From CBDFKY01 sp965248995 (GTDB taxonomy: Bacteria > Pseudomonadota > Alphaproteobacteria > Rickettsiales > UBA998), in NCBI GenBank assembly GCA_965248995.1, contig CBDFKY010000005.1:209311-273310 (forward strand): DNA of 64,000 bases. Reading direction: 5' to 3'. Within the stretch, counting starts at the first letter, position 1; each line of letters opens with the position of its first letter. Of the stretch, positions 25,278-33,718 are shown piece after piece. A program made the translations under genes and the position numbers. The notes below the pieces were generated by a model. It worked only from the letters and a program-made list of their open reading frames with translations, made no database searches and had not been told where the DNA came from.

Positions 25278-27014
25278 ATGAAATACAGCTTCCACCATCC
25301 CGACTCCCTGCTCAAAGACGTTGAAATCTATACGGCGGGAAAAGGCCTGAACGCGGTGATCCAGGCGCCGCCGGAAGCGAGTGCGGAGCAGCTCGGAGCG
25401 ATCAAGACCCTGCTGGATCAAAAGGGATTTAACGTACTGGCCGATGAGCAGGACGGAAAACAGGTGCTTCGCCTGCGGGATATCGGAAGCGCCGAGGGAC
25501 TGCTGACCGCGCTTGCGAATACGAAAAATCCTGCCGTAGTGGGTAATTATACCGCGGAATTGACGGACCGGGATCATAAGGAAAAAAAATCTCTTGGCCA
25601 GTTGGTCAAGGAAAAGCAGCTGACAGTCGCGGGGCTTTTGTATCTGGCGGCCGACACCTGCCTTATCGCGTCCGGAGTCTATCGCAGCCGGGGACGTGCC
25701 GACGGCAACGTATTCAACAGCGAGACGGTCGGCGGCATCCTGTGGGCCATTCCGAGCGTGCTGCTGATCGCGGCGGGCCAGCAGAATCCCGACGTGGTGA
25801 ACGGCTTCGCCATGCGCGACATGAAGAAAAAACTGGGCGACCACGGCATAGACATTCCGGCGGACGCGCTTCGCACTTTGGAATCCGCCGCCGCGGAACG
25901 TACGCAGTGGGATCGCGCCGTGCAGCTTGTCTATGAACATGCACCTGAAATCAATAACGCCATGCAGGTGTGGGGCGGCATCGAGATGTCCAACTCCGGA
26001 AAGGAGCAGGGCAATCTCGGCAAACAGGTCGCAGGGCTTCTGGTCGCTTTCGGGATGGGACTCGGCCTGATTCTGCCTGAAAAGGAAAAACACCGGACGC
26101 ATGCCAGCGCGCTCGGCAACGGGGAGCTGGCAGGCGGGCCCGCCGCCACGGATGCGCAAGGCAAGGAAAACCCTGCCATTATTTCTCCGTTAGAGAAAAA
26201 AGGCGGATTGCTGGATCAGCCTCCACAATTTTATGCCGGTCTGTTCCCCAGATTCAACAACGTGCTGAACTTTATCGGCGCCGCCAATACCATGCGTGAG
26301 TGGCATCAGGGTAAGACGTGGCTCGGGCAGGACGAAGCCAAGATCAATCCTTATAAAATAGGAAAAAATGAAGATGGCTCGCCGATCAAGGTCCTTTCAA
26401 AAGACCATTACGAACGTGAGCGCAATAAATTTGAAAAAATATTTCATGACAGCAATGATCAGCTGACGAATGGTAATCTCAGCGGTGATACGCTGGCGTT
26501 GGAAAAACTTCGTAATGAAGGATATAAAGCCGATTACAATAAAGCGGCGGGAGACTACAACACGCAGCGCATCAATTCCAGCGCCTCCGTGTTCAATATG
26601 GCTGCCTCCCTGCTGTATGTCGGCGCTAACCAGTGTTATTCCCATACCAGCAAGGAAAACACGGCGGATATCGAAAAAGTAGACGGGGTCAGCACGATCG
26701 TCGCGGCTTTCGCCAACATCATCGCTTCCCACCCCAGAGCGGAACAAGCGGAACTGACCAGTCAGCTCAGTATGCTGCTGGCGGAAAACAAGCACGTTAA
26801 CCTATCACTCGATGAAGCGTCCGCGACGTTGACCAAAAAAGCGGAGGCTTTGAATGCCAGCCCATGGCTTAGCCAGCCGGCCAATAATGCCGTTGCCTTC
26901 ACGCGCAAGAAAGAGCCTGCGGAAACGGATCGTTCCACCCCTGATATCCGGATCACTACGGCCCATCAGGCCGATGGCAGAATGCTCAGCGAGCCGCAAC
27001 TGGCGCTTCAGTAG
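25278..27014 (+). CDS. Large uncharacterised protein, paralogue of the one at 6415-8181
   Basis: This 578-residue protein has no recognised domain. The ATG at 25278 follows AAAAGGG and is preferred to an upstream start. It begins with a small alpha/beta module (KYSFHHPDSLLKDVEIYT...LRLRDIGSAEGLLTAL), continues with hydrophobic segments near residues 115-130 (VAGLLYLAADTCLIASGV), 155-170 (GGILWAIPSVLLIAAG) and 250-265, and ends with a polar helical region that includes INSSASVFNMAASLLYVG. The gene at 6415-8181 has the same order of blocks and nearly the same length, so both belong to one lineage-restricted family. It lies 49 bases after the O-methyltransferase gene, with a tRNA-Cys gene downstream. 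Confidence 0.75.
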   Translation: MKYSFHHPDSLLKDVEIYTAGKGLNAVIQAPPEASAEQLGAIKTLLDQKGFNVLADEQDGKQVLRLRDIGSAEGLLTALANTKNPAVVGNYTAELTDRDHKEKKSLGQLVKEKQLTVAGLLYLAADTCLIASGVYRSRGRADGNVFNSETVGGILWAIPSVLLIAAGQQNPDVVNGFAMRDMKKKLGDHGIDIPADALRTLESAAAERTQWDRAVQLVYEHAPEINNAMQVWGGIEMSNSGKEQGNLGKQVAGLLVAFGMGLGLILPEKEKHRTHASALGNGELAGGPAATDAQGKENPAIISPLEKKGGLLDQPPQFYAGLFPRFNNVLNFIGAANTMREWHQGKTWLGQDEAKINPYKIGKNEDGSPIKVLSKDHYERERNKFEKIFHDSNDQLTNGNLSGDTLALEKLRNEGYKADYNKAAGDYNTQRINSSASVFNMAASLLYVGANQCYSHTSKENTADIEKVDGVSTIVAAFANIIASHPRAEQAELTSQLSMLLAENKHVNLSLDEASATLTKKAEALNASPWLSQPANNAVAFTRKKEPAETDRSTPDIRITTAHQADGRMLSEPQLALQ

Positions 27015-27069
27015 AACAGTAAGTTTCACCTTGCCTTTGCGGCATAATATTCCTATATTCCCACATTCG

Positions 27070-27143
27070 GGCTGGGTAGCAAAGTGGTAATGCACGGGAC
27101 TGCAAATCCTGTATCGGCGGTTCGATTCCGCCCCTGGCCTCCA
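27070..27143 (+). tRNA. tRNA-Cys (GCA anticodon)
   Basis: A 74-base cloverleaf can be drawn. The acceptor arm GGCTGGG pairs with CCTGGCC with two G-U pairs. The anticodon loop CTGCAAA gives GCA, and the T loop is TTCGATT. The discriminator is U73, as in bacterial tRNA-Cys, and CCA is encoded. It points toward the convergent nrdB gene, which ends nine bases away. Confidence 0.95.
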
Positions 27144-27152
27144 CTTTCCTCC

Positions 27153-28112
27153 CTATATGAACGCCTCGTCCCATGAACCGCTGGTCGCCGCTTTGGTGTA
27201 TTCCGTCACGCGGTTTTCAAAGAAATTGGTATGCTCAACCCCGTTCAGGATCTCATCCATCCACGGCAGCGGATTGCTCTCGATGCGGTACATGGGCTTC
27301 AGGTCCAGCTGGACGAGACGGCGGTCACCGATATAGCGGATATACCGCTTCACGTCTTCCGGCGTCAGCCCTTCGATCCCCCCTACCCCGAACGCGAGGT
27401 CGATGAACGCGTCTTCCAGCGTGACTATCGTATCGCAGATCTTATACAGGTCACGGGCGTGTTCTTCCGTATTCACTTCGGGATTTTCCTGGATGAACGT
27501 GTGATAAAGCCGGATGATCGACTCCGTATGCAGGCTTTCGTCCCGCGCCGACCAGGCGACGATCTGGCCCATGCCTTTCATCTTGCCGAAACGCTGGAAG
27601 TTCAGCAGGATGGCGAACGATGCGAACAGCTGCAGCCCTTCCGTGAACGCGCCGAACGCCGCCAGGGTTCGGGCGATTCCTTCTTTGGTTTCAGTGCCGA
27701 ACGTATGCATGTAATCATATTTGTCCTTCATTTCCTTATAGGAAAGAAAGGCCTGATATTCGGTTTCCGGAATGCCCAGCGTATCGAGGAGATGGCTGTA
27801 GGCCGCCACATGGATCGTCTCCATATTGGAAAACGCCGCAAGCATCATCTGTACTTCGGTCGGCTGGAATACCTGTGAGTAATGCCGCATGTAGCAGTTG
27901 TTCACCTCAATATCCGACTGGGTGAAAAAGCGGAAAATCTGCGTCAGCAGGTGTTTCTCGTCGGAACTGATGCCGGTTTTCCAGTCTTTCACGTCATCGG
28001 CGAGGGGAACTTCTTCCGGCAGCCAGTGAATGCGCTGCTGCATCAACCATGCGTCGTATGCCCAGGGATAATGAAACGGTTTGTAGATCGGTGCGGATTC
28101 CAGCAAGCTCAT
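27153..28112 (-). CDS. nrdB: Ribonucleotide-diphosphate reductase subunit beta (class I)
   Basis: The 319-residue R2 protein keeps the di-iron and radical features: an SDIEVNNCY ligand helix, SNMETIHVAAYSHLL with Glu98, His101 and the radical tyrosine Tyr105, and SARDESLHTESI with later iron ligands. R2 generates the tyrosyl radical needed by NrdA to make deoxynucleotides. The ATG at 28112 follows AAGGGG; a longer start at 28148 is less likely. No nrdA gene is in the window. The C-terminus (TSGSWDEAFI) carries the hydrophobic/acidic tail that docks to R1. Confidence 0.94.
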   Translation of the reverse strand: MSLLESAPIYKPFHYPWAYDAWLMQQRIHWLPEEVPLADDVKDWKTGISSDEKHLLTQIFRFFTQSDIEVNNCYMRHYSQVFQPTEVQMMLAAFSNMETIHVAAYSHLLDTLGIPETEYQAFLSYKEMKDKYDYMHTFGTETKEGIARTLAAFGAFTEGLQLFASFAILLNFQRFGKMKGMGQIVAWSARDESLHTESIIRLYHTFIQENPEVNTEEHARDLYKICDTIVTLEDAFIDLAFGVGGIEGLTPEDVKRYIRYIGDRRLVQLDLKPMYRIESNPLPWMDEILNGVEHTNFFENRVTEYTKAATSGSWDEAFI

Positions 28113-28190
28113 GAAGTTACCCCTTTTTAGGCATATATATAGTTGCACGCCCTCTAAAATAGCGCAAAATATAGGAATGTATAGCGAAAA

Positions 28191-28706
28191 TCACTCCCCT
28201 TTCATTATTTCCGGCGGCGAAAACGTCACCCGGCGCGCCTCAATATTCACTTCAGGAAAATTCGCATCCGTAAACAATACCATGAATGACGCTCCCTCCG
28301 GCGGGGCGATTTCCACGATGTCACCCCCACCGAAATCATGCAGGTCGAGGACTCGCCCTACCGCATACCCCTCCTGATGGATCACTTCACAGCCGATCAG
28401 GTCATGCACATAAAATACTTCTTCGTTTTTCAACAGCTTAAATTCTTCACGTTTTGCATGGAGCAATACCCCCCGCAACTGTTCCGCCTGATTTCTCGTG
28501 GTGGATTCCTCCAGAGACACGATGAGCTGCCCTTTCAGATTCCCCCGTTTCGTCAGACGGTACGTATGCTGTCCATCCGTATTATAGAGAAGAGGAAAAT
28601 GGAGGATGTCTTCCGGCAGCTCCGTATAGCTCTGCAATTTCACATGCCCTTTGATACCGTGGGGAGCGGTGATTTTTCCAACCAGGACATACGATGACGT
28701 GGACAT
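28191..28706 (-). CDS. rimM: Ribosome maturation factor RimM
   Basis: The 171-residue protein has the RimM N-terminal barrel (VLVGKITAPHGIKGHVKLQS) and the PRC-type C-terminal barrel (YVHDLIGCEVIHQEG, then VEIAPPEG). RimM helps assemble the head of the 30S subunit. In most proteobacteria it lies between rpsP and trmD; neither gene is adjacent here, so the operon has been split. nrdB follows after 78 bases on the same strand. Confidence 0.93.
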   Translation of the reverse strand: MSTSSYVLVGKITAPHGIKGHVKLQSYTELPEDILHFPLLYNTDGQHTYRLTKRGNLKGQLIVSLEESTTRNQAEQLRGVLLHAKREEFKLLKNEEVFYVHDLIGCEVIHQEGYAVGRVLDLHDFGGGDIVEIAPPEGASFMVLFTDANFPEVNIEARRVTFSPPEIMKGE

Positions 28707-28876
28707 GTTTTAGTGAATGACGGAATTTATACAGGTTTGTCAAGGCGCTTGCCTGAACAAGACATCAAATATATCTAAAAAATGTTTAACTGAAAGTTAA
28801 TTAAAAAAGCGCATACTGCTTGACAGTAATATATTGGCACAGGCTTCATTAACATTTTGGTAACGGGTACCATCTC

Positions 28877-29716
28877 ATGACAAAAACACAGGTTCATTCT
28901 TCTTCGAACGCAGGCTTCACGCTGGTGGAACTTTCCATCGTACTGGTTATCATCGGCCTGATCGTCGGCGGGGTTTTGGCAGGGCAGGACATGATCCGCG
29001 CAGCGGAGATCCGCTCCACCATCGCGCAACTTGAAAAATACAATACGGCGGTTAATACGTTCCGCGACAAATACGGCAACATTCCGGGTGATATCTTAAG
29101 CTCAGACGCCACGAAATTCGGCTTCACTGCCCGCTCCGGGGCTGCCAACCGTGGCGACGGTGACCGCCAGGTGGAAGCGCTGCCGGCCAACCCTATGTAT
29201 CTCGGGCATGAAACCGCCTTATTTTGGCGCGATCTTTCGCAGGTATCCCTGATCGACAACGGATTCGTCACCGCAACGGACGCGCTGGTAACAGCCGCTG
29301 CAGGGACGATCGATACGTATCTTCCGCCCGCGAATATCGGTCTCGGTCATTATATCACCATTCATTCTTCCGCCGGACGCAATTATTTTCAGCTCTCGCG
29401 CGTCATCTCCATCGCTGCGGGGGCTTATACGCTTGAAAACGCGATGACGCCGCAGACGGCTTTCAATATCGACAAGAAAATTGACGACGGCCAGCCGTTA
29501 AACGGCAGCGCACAGGCCGCCTGGAGCGCATCGGCGCTAAATGCGGTGATCGTGGAAGGATCGCCGGGAGCGACCACCGTCTTCACCTTTGCTGGTACTG
29601 CGGCGACGGATTGCGCCTCCGATCCGACCACGGCAGGTACGGATATCTACAACACCTCGACGGAACAGGGAGCCAATCAGCCAGCTTGCCAGTTACGGGT
29701 TCGTGCGGCGTTTTGA
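28877..29716 (+). CDS. Type IV pilin-like protein with prepilin leader
   Basis: The 279-residue protein has a short basic leader ending in a prepilin peptidase site (SNAG then FTLVELSIVLVIIGLIVGG), with Glu at position 5 of the mature form and a hydrophobic helix. The rest is a globular domain with few cysteines (C near the C-terminus: TDCASD and QPACQL) that could form a disulfide. It resembles major or pseudopilins of type II secretion or type IV pili. No other pilus gene is nearby, so it is an orphan. A possible -35 box (TTGACA, 28820-28825) lies upstream. Confidence 0.9.
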   Translation: MTKTQVHSSSNAGFTLVELSIVLVIIGLIVGGVLAGQDMIRAAEIRSTIAQLEKYNTAVNTFRDKYGNIPGDILSSDATKFGFTARSGAANRGDGDRQVEALPANPMYLGHETALFWRDLSQVSLIDNGFVTATDALVTAAAGTIDTYLPPANIGLGHYITIHSSAGRNYFQLSRVISIAAGAYTLENAMTPQTAFNIDKKIDDGQPLNGSAQAAWSASALNAVIVEGSPGATTVFTFAGTAATDCASDPTTAGTDIYNTSTEQGANQPACQLRVRAAF

Positions 29717-29754
29717 TGCAATAACGCTATCACAGGGCTTCATCATTGAAATCC

Positions 29755-29793
29755 ATGCATATGTTCAGAGTACATGGCTCTGAACATATGCAT
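29755..29793. terminator. Perfect 16-bp inverted repeat, terminator-like, between convergent genes
   Basis: ATGCATATGTTCAGAG at 29755-29770 pairs with its exact complement at 29778-29793 around a seven-base loop. A short T run follows on the plus strand. It lies between the pilin stop and the convergent unknown gene, so it probably ends both transcripts. The stem is AT-rich, so the terminator would be weaker than a GC-rich one. Confidence 0.7.
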
Positions 29794-29806
29794 TTTCGTT
29801 CCAAAT

Positions 29807-30685
29807 TCAGCGCATATGCTGCATGGAGGGGGAGTCCGGCATCATATCCCGCTGCCAGTGGGCTTTCAGGCCGTTTACCACTTTCTGGCGCTCATACAGC
29901 TCTTCCAGACGGCCTTTGCGTTTTCCAACGATGGTGGTTTCGATTTTATTTCCCACCCAGCCGACCGCTCCCATGACGGCGCTCAGGCCGCCCGCCGCTA
30001 CGAGCTGGCGATTTGCCTGCACGGCGGGACGGACCGCCGCCTGATCCGGCAGAATGTCCATCACTCCCTTTAATGCTGCCGCCAACCCCTGGGACACCGT
30101 CCCTTTATAATAAGGCGTAACACAACAGGCAACCATAGGCTGGGTACAACAGGGCGCCAGCGTCTCGCCCTCTTTCATCACCTTATTGATGCGTTTGAAA
30201 AACACTTTATCGGGCAGTTCCTTGAGTGTTTCGAGAAAGTTTTTCATATACCCTTCCGACCCGTTCTCTCCCGGAAGAGGGTAATGCACGCCTTCCACCA
30301 GCGGTTTGCTGACCGGCAATAACGCCACTCCTTCCCTCAGGTTTGAGAGTGTTTCGAACTCCGACATTTTTTCTTTCGCCGTGTTGATCACGGCCGCTTC
30401 CGCTTCTGACTGGCCTGCCGCATTACGCCGTAAGAGCAGATGCGCGCCGGTAAACGAAGCCGCCGTTCCGAGCGCAATCGTTCCCCATTTCGCGATCATG
30501 GCGAGCCGGGAGGCATGTCTCACTTCTTCCTGCAGTTTATCCACCGTTTGATCCAGCAGGGCGGATTGCGCCTCGAACTCCTCCCATGAAAAAGAGTGAT
30601 GATGATTGACCAGCGTTTCGATGTCGCTGTCCAGTACGGACAGGTGAGCGGTATCGGAAGAGGGTTTGGTGGCGTCCGTGGTCAT
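29807..30685 (-). CDS. Downstream half of an interrupted gene (292-residue fragment)
   Basis: No family is recognised. The frame opens at an ATG at 30685 with no good ribosome site before it, and the same frame continues upstream through 41 coding-like codons to an in-frame TGA at 30809-30811, which is the stop of the upstream half. The fragment contains a hydrophobic segment (near residues 65-80, GTIALGTAASFTGAHLLL), a cysteine-rich spot (APCCTQPMVACCVTP) and an amphipathic C-terminus. I treat it as the 3' part of one 597-codon gene; it could also be translated on its own from the internal ATG. Confidence 0.6.
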   Translation of the reverse strand: MTTDATKPSSDTAHLSVLDSDIETLVNHHHSFSWEEFEAQSALLDQTVDKLQEEVRHASRLAMIAKWGTIALGTAASFTGAHLLLRRNAAGQSEAEAAVINTAKEKMSEFETLSNLREGVALLPVSKPLVEGVHYPLPGENGSEGYMKNFLETLKELPDKVFFKRINKVMKEGETLAPCCTQPMVACCVTPYYKGTVSQGLAAALKGVMDILPDQAAVRPAVQANRQLVAAGGLSAVMGAVGWVGNKIETTIVGKRKGRLEELYERQKVVNGLKAHWQRDMMPDSPSMQHMR

Positions 30686-30808
30686 GGGTTTACTCGCGGT
30701 AAGGGAGGGAAATAATGTGGTCGCGACGGAAATGGCGGCCGGAACGGCGCAGCACAGCCCCAGAAGTCCGGCGGTGGCGGCACCGGTGGGCGCTTTATAG
30801 TTGCCGCC

Positions 30809-31600
30809 TCATACCCCCATCGGCTTGCCGAGAAAAGCCATGATATGACCGCCGATGCCTTCGGGATGTTGAATATCGGAGATTTTATCGATGCCGAAGG
30901 TGGCGGTGGCCACCTGCACCGCATGTCCGACGCCGCTTAATATGGTAGGCAGCGCGATGAAGAGCGCCATGCCCTTGGCGCCGAGCGCTACGGATTTGCC
31001 GAGAATAGGCTTGGCTTCCGGGTCTTGCGGCTCGCCCGCCTCCGTCTGTTTGGAAATCCGGGCTTCTTCCCAGTCCGTCAATGCCTTACCGGTCAGTTCT
31101 CCGAGCAGAACGATACCGCCCGCCGCCAGCGCATTGGCGAGTTTCATTTCCGCCACGTGGTTTCCGACCCGGGGAATCCGGCGAAGCTGCGCATTCAGCC
31201 CTTCCGGCAGGGTTCCGGTACCCAGATGATATCCGACGCCCGGAAGGCGTACCAGCAAGCTGGAAATGAAACCGGCAACGCCGTAACTCGGACCGTAAAT
31301 TTCCGGATACAATCCATCCAGCCCGTGCACCGGCGTTCCTTTTTCAACGGCTGAAAACGCATAGCTGAGACCCCAGGCCGGTTTCTTGCTGGCGATGACC
31401 GTGCAGCAGGCCCCGTTATGATCGATAATGTCCCTGACTTCCTTTATCTTACCGACATCCAGAGCGCTCAACAGAAACGGAGTAAGCGACAACGCGCCGC
31501 TCACGCCGCTGAACCAGCTCATGAAACGGTGCGCCATCCCGTGTCCATCGTGGGGTTCATGCGCATGATGCGTTTGAAGCTCGTAAGGATGTCCTATCAC
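30809..31600 (-). CDS. Upstream half of an interrupted gene (263-residue fragment)
   Basis: The frame starts at a GTG at 31600 and ends at the TGA shared in frame with the downstream half. It has a His-rich opening (MIGHPYELQTHHAHEPHDGHG), at least two hydrophobic segments (about 30-48, SGVSGALSLTPFLLSALDVG, and 210-230, MALFIALPTILSGVGHAV) and no signal peptide or known motif. It is followed on the same strand by the 292-codon half. Function unknown. Confidence 0.6.
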   Translation of the reverse strand: MIGHPYELQTHHAHEPHDGHGMAHRFMSWFSGVSGALSLTPFLLSALDVGKIKEVRDIIDHNGACCTVIASKKPAWGLSYAFSAVEKGTPVHGLDGLYPEIYGPSYGVAGFISSLLVRLPGVGYHLGTGTLPEGLNAQLRRIPRVGNHVAEMKLANALAAGGIVLLGELTGKALTDWEEARISKQTEAGEPQDPEAKPILGKSVALGAKGMALFIALPTILSGVGHAVQVATATFGIDKISDIQHPEGIGGHIMAFLGKPMGV

Positions 31601-31667
31601 CGTTTAGTTGAACCCTTGGAAAAGAAGAAATATCCAGCCACATGAAATGCTGCTGCCGATTATCGTT

Positions 31668-32156
31668 TCACTTGAGGATACTGCGCAGCATCCAGACCGC
31701 TTTCTGATGCACCTGGATCCGCTGTACCGCCAGATCTTCGGATTCATCATCCTCCTGTTTCGCCGCCTTCTCCTTGACGATCTTGGCCGATTCGATGGCT
31801 TTCTGGTTGGATTCCATCAGATTGCGCACCATTTTATCCGCGATCTTGTCACTGTCCGCTTCCTTAAGCAGAGGATTTTTCACCGCGTCCACCGCTTTGA
31901 GGATCGCGCTGTAATGATCCGGCAACGCATAGCTGTCCAGCGCGCGGATACGTTCGGCTATCAGGTCGACGGCGAGGAACAGTTCATTATATTGCTGTTC
32001 GAACAGCAGATGCAGGGAGGAAAAGCGCGGGCCTTCCACGTTCCAGTGGTAATTATGGGTCAGCAGGTAGAGCGCATAGGTATCGCTTAAAAACTGCTGG
32101 AGGGCGTCCGCGACGGGGTTCTTCGCGGGCGATACGCTGGAGGTGGTGGCGGGCAT
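31668..32156 (-). CDS. dps: Dps-family DNA-binding ferritin-like protein
   Basis: The 162-residue protein has the Dps ferroxidase layout: LLTHNYHWNVEGPRFSSLH with the conserved histidines, then LLFEQQYNELFLAVDLIAERIRAL with the carboxylates. Dps oligomers store iron and protect DNA from oxidative damage. Charged N-terminal residues that would bind DNA (SPAKNP) are few, so DNA binding is uncertain. It is divergent from glmM, with 145 bases between the two starts. Confidence 0.93.
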   Translation of the reverse strand: MPATTSSVSPAKNPVADALQQFLSDTYALYLLTHNYHWNVEGPRFSSLHLLFEQQYNELFLAVDLIAERIRALDSYALPDHYSAILKAVDAVKNPLLKEADSDKIADKMVRNLMESNQKAIESAKIVKEKAAKQEDDESEDLAVQRIQVHQKAVWMLRSILK

Positions 32157-32301
32157 GGTAAAATCCTTCTGTTATGATATGGTTAACGACGTGAACAGTG
32201 GGATAAAACCATGTCGTATGCAACAAAATATTTTGCTGGCTGCCGTGATTGGAACCCTGTATCAACGAAGTGTTAATCACCCATGCGCTACACTGACCGC
32301 T

Positions 32302-33657
32302 ATGACACGTGAATTTTTCGGTACCGACGGAATCAGGGGCAAAGCCAACAGCGGCAACATGACCGCGGAGATCGCCATCAAGCTGGGCATGGCGGCGGGG
32401 ACGTATTTCAACCAGCGCCACACGCTGCATCGCCCGAAGGTGGTGATCGCCAAGGATACGCGGCTGTCCGGCTACCTGCTGGAGCCGGCGCTGACGTCCG
32501 GCTTCATCGCGGTCGGCATGGACGTCATCCTGCTCGGCCCGCTGCCGACGCCGGCGGTGGCGATGCTGACGAAATCCATGCGGGCCGATCTCGGCGTCAT
32601 GCTTTCCGCCTCGCATAATCCTTATTATGATAACGGGATCAAGCTGTTCACGTCCGAGGGCGAGAAACTGACGGACAAGGCGGAGGCGGCGATCGAGGCG
32701 CTCATGAGCCGGGATTCAGACGACATGCGGGTCGATTCCCTGAATCTGGGCCGTGCCACCCGCATTGACGACGCGAGCGGCCGGTATATCGAGTTGATCA
32801 AACGCACCTTTCCCTATCATCTGCGGCTGGACGGCCTGCGGATCGTGCTAGATTGCGCCCATGGTGCCGCCTATAAGGTCGCGCCGATCATTTTGAGGGA
32901 GTTGGGTGCGGAAGTGTTCACGCTCGGGATCGATCCCGACGGGTTCAACATCAATGAAGGCTGCGGCTCCACCCATCCCGAAGCGATGATCGAATCGGTA
33001 CGGCGCCACCGCGCCGATGTCGGGATCGCTCTCGACGGTGACGCGGACCGCGTGGTGATGAGCGACGAGCGGGGCCAGCTGCTCGACGGCGACCAGATCC
33101 TGGCGATGATCGCCCGTTTCCTGCAGCAGAGCGATCGCCTGCCTTCCGGCAAGATTGTCGCCACCCAGATGTCCAACCTCGGCTTCGAACATTATATCCG
33201 TTCCCTCGGCCTGCAACTGATCCGCACCAATGTGGGGGACCGGTACGTGACGGAAGCGATGCGGCAGCATGGCTGCAACCTGGGGGGTGAGCAGTCCGGG
33301 CATATCCTGCTCTCGGACTATTCAAACACGGGAGACGGACTGCTAGCGGCCTTGCAGGTGCTGGCGGCGATGCAACAGCATAAACAGTCGCTCAGCACCT
33401 GCACCGCATGCTACACTCCTTTTCCGCAACGCCTTACCAATATCCGCCTGAACGATCTTCAACAGGACCCGACCAGCAAGCCTGCGGTGAAGGAAGCCAT
33501 CACGAATGCCGAAGCGGAACTGAACGGCAACGGCCGACTGTTTATCCGCAAGTCAGGCACGGAACCGGTGTTACGCGTTATGGTGGAAGCGAAGGAAGAT
33601 GCGCTGGTCAACCGCCTGAGCGATACGTTGAAACACACGATTGAAGCGGCGGCATAA
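32302..33657 (+). CDS. glmM: Phosphoglucosamine mutase
   Basis: The 451-residue enzyme starts MTREFFGTDGIRGKANSG. The catalytic phosphoserine lies in MLSASHNPYYDNGIKLF, the metal-binding loop in IALDGDADR, and the sugar loop in LGGEQSGHI. It converts glucosamine-6-phosphate to glucosamine-1-phosphate for UDP-GlcNAc and cell-wall synthesis. An upstream open frame to 32143 lacks homology, so the ATG at 32302 is the start. It is convergent with the hemY gene. Confidence 0.96.
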   Translation: MTREFFGTDGIRGKANSGNMTAEIAIKLGMAAGTYFNQRHTLHRPKVVIAKDTRLSGYLLEPALTSGFIAVGMDVILLGPLPTPAVAMLTKSMRADLGVMLSASHNPYYDNGIKLFTSEGEKLTDKAEAAIEALMSRDSDDMRVDSLNLGRATRIDDASGRYIELIKRTFPYHLRLDGLRIVLDCAHGAAYKVAPIILRELGAEVFTLGIDPDGFNINEGCGSTHPEAMIESVRRHRADVGIALDGDADRVVMSDERGQLLDGDQILAMIARFLQQSDRLPSGKIVATQMSNLGFEHYIRSLGLQLIRTNVGDRYVTEAMRQHGCNLGGEQSGHILLSDYSNTGDGLLAALQVLAAMQQHKQSLSTCTACYTPFPQRLTNIRLNDLQQDPTSKPAVKEAITNAEAELNGNGRLFIRKSGTEPVLRVMVEAKEDALVNRLSDTLKHTIEAAA

Positions 33658-33718
33658 GTTTTTTGAAGGCCCAGACTTTGCAAGGGATATCGCCACTTTT
33701 TTGAAAAAAGTAAAATGC

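Larger units (their letters stand above)
29807..31600 (-). pseudogene. 597-codon gene interrupted by one in-frame TGA
   Basis: The 263-codon frame (31600 to 30809) and the 292-codon frame (30685 to 29807) are in the same reading frame. Between the TGA and the downstream ATG lie 41 sense codons with high GC in the third position and a hydrophobic segment (TGAATAGLLGLCCAVPAAIS), so the join is coding in character. The total, 597 codons, is close to the two paralogous large proteins of the window (588 and 578). A single C-to-T change (CGA to TGA) would explain it. The alternatives are programmed read-through or two separate proteins. A short stem (GGCGGCA at 30802-30808 with TGCCGCC at 30776-30782) follows the TGA. 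Confidence 0.65.

Noticed and set aside
30776..30811. Selenocysteine insertion at the in-frame TGA
   Set aside because: A 7-bp stem follows the TGA, but its size and loop do not show the conserved bacterial SECIS features that I could check, and no sel gene is in the window. It is kept only as an alternative to a nonsense mutation.
30682..30924. 80-codon minus-strand frame spanning the junction of the two halves
   Set aside because: It is in a different phase from both halves, has a Pro/Arg-rich shadow composition and no ribosome site; the in-phase 41-codon link is the better explanation.
33695..33711. AT-only inverted repeat ACTTTTTT/AAAAAAGT between glmM and hemY
   Set aside because: The stem is only A-T pairs and the loop is one base, so it is a weak terminator candidate at best.
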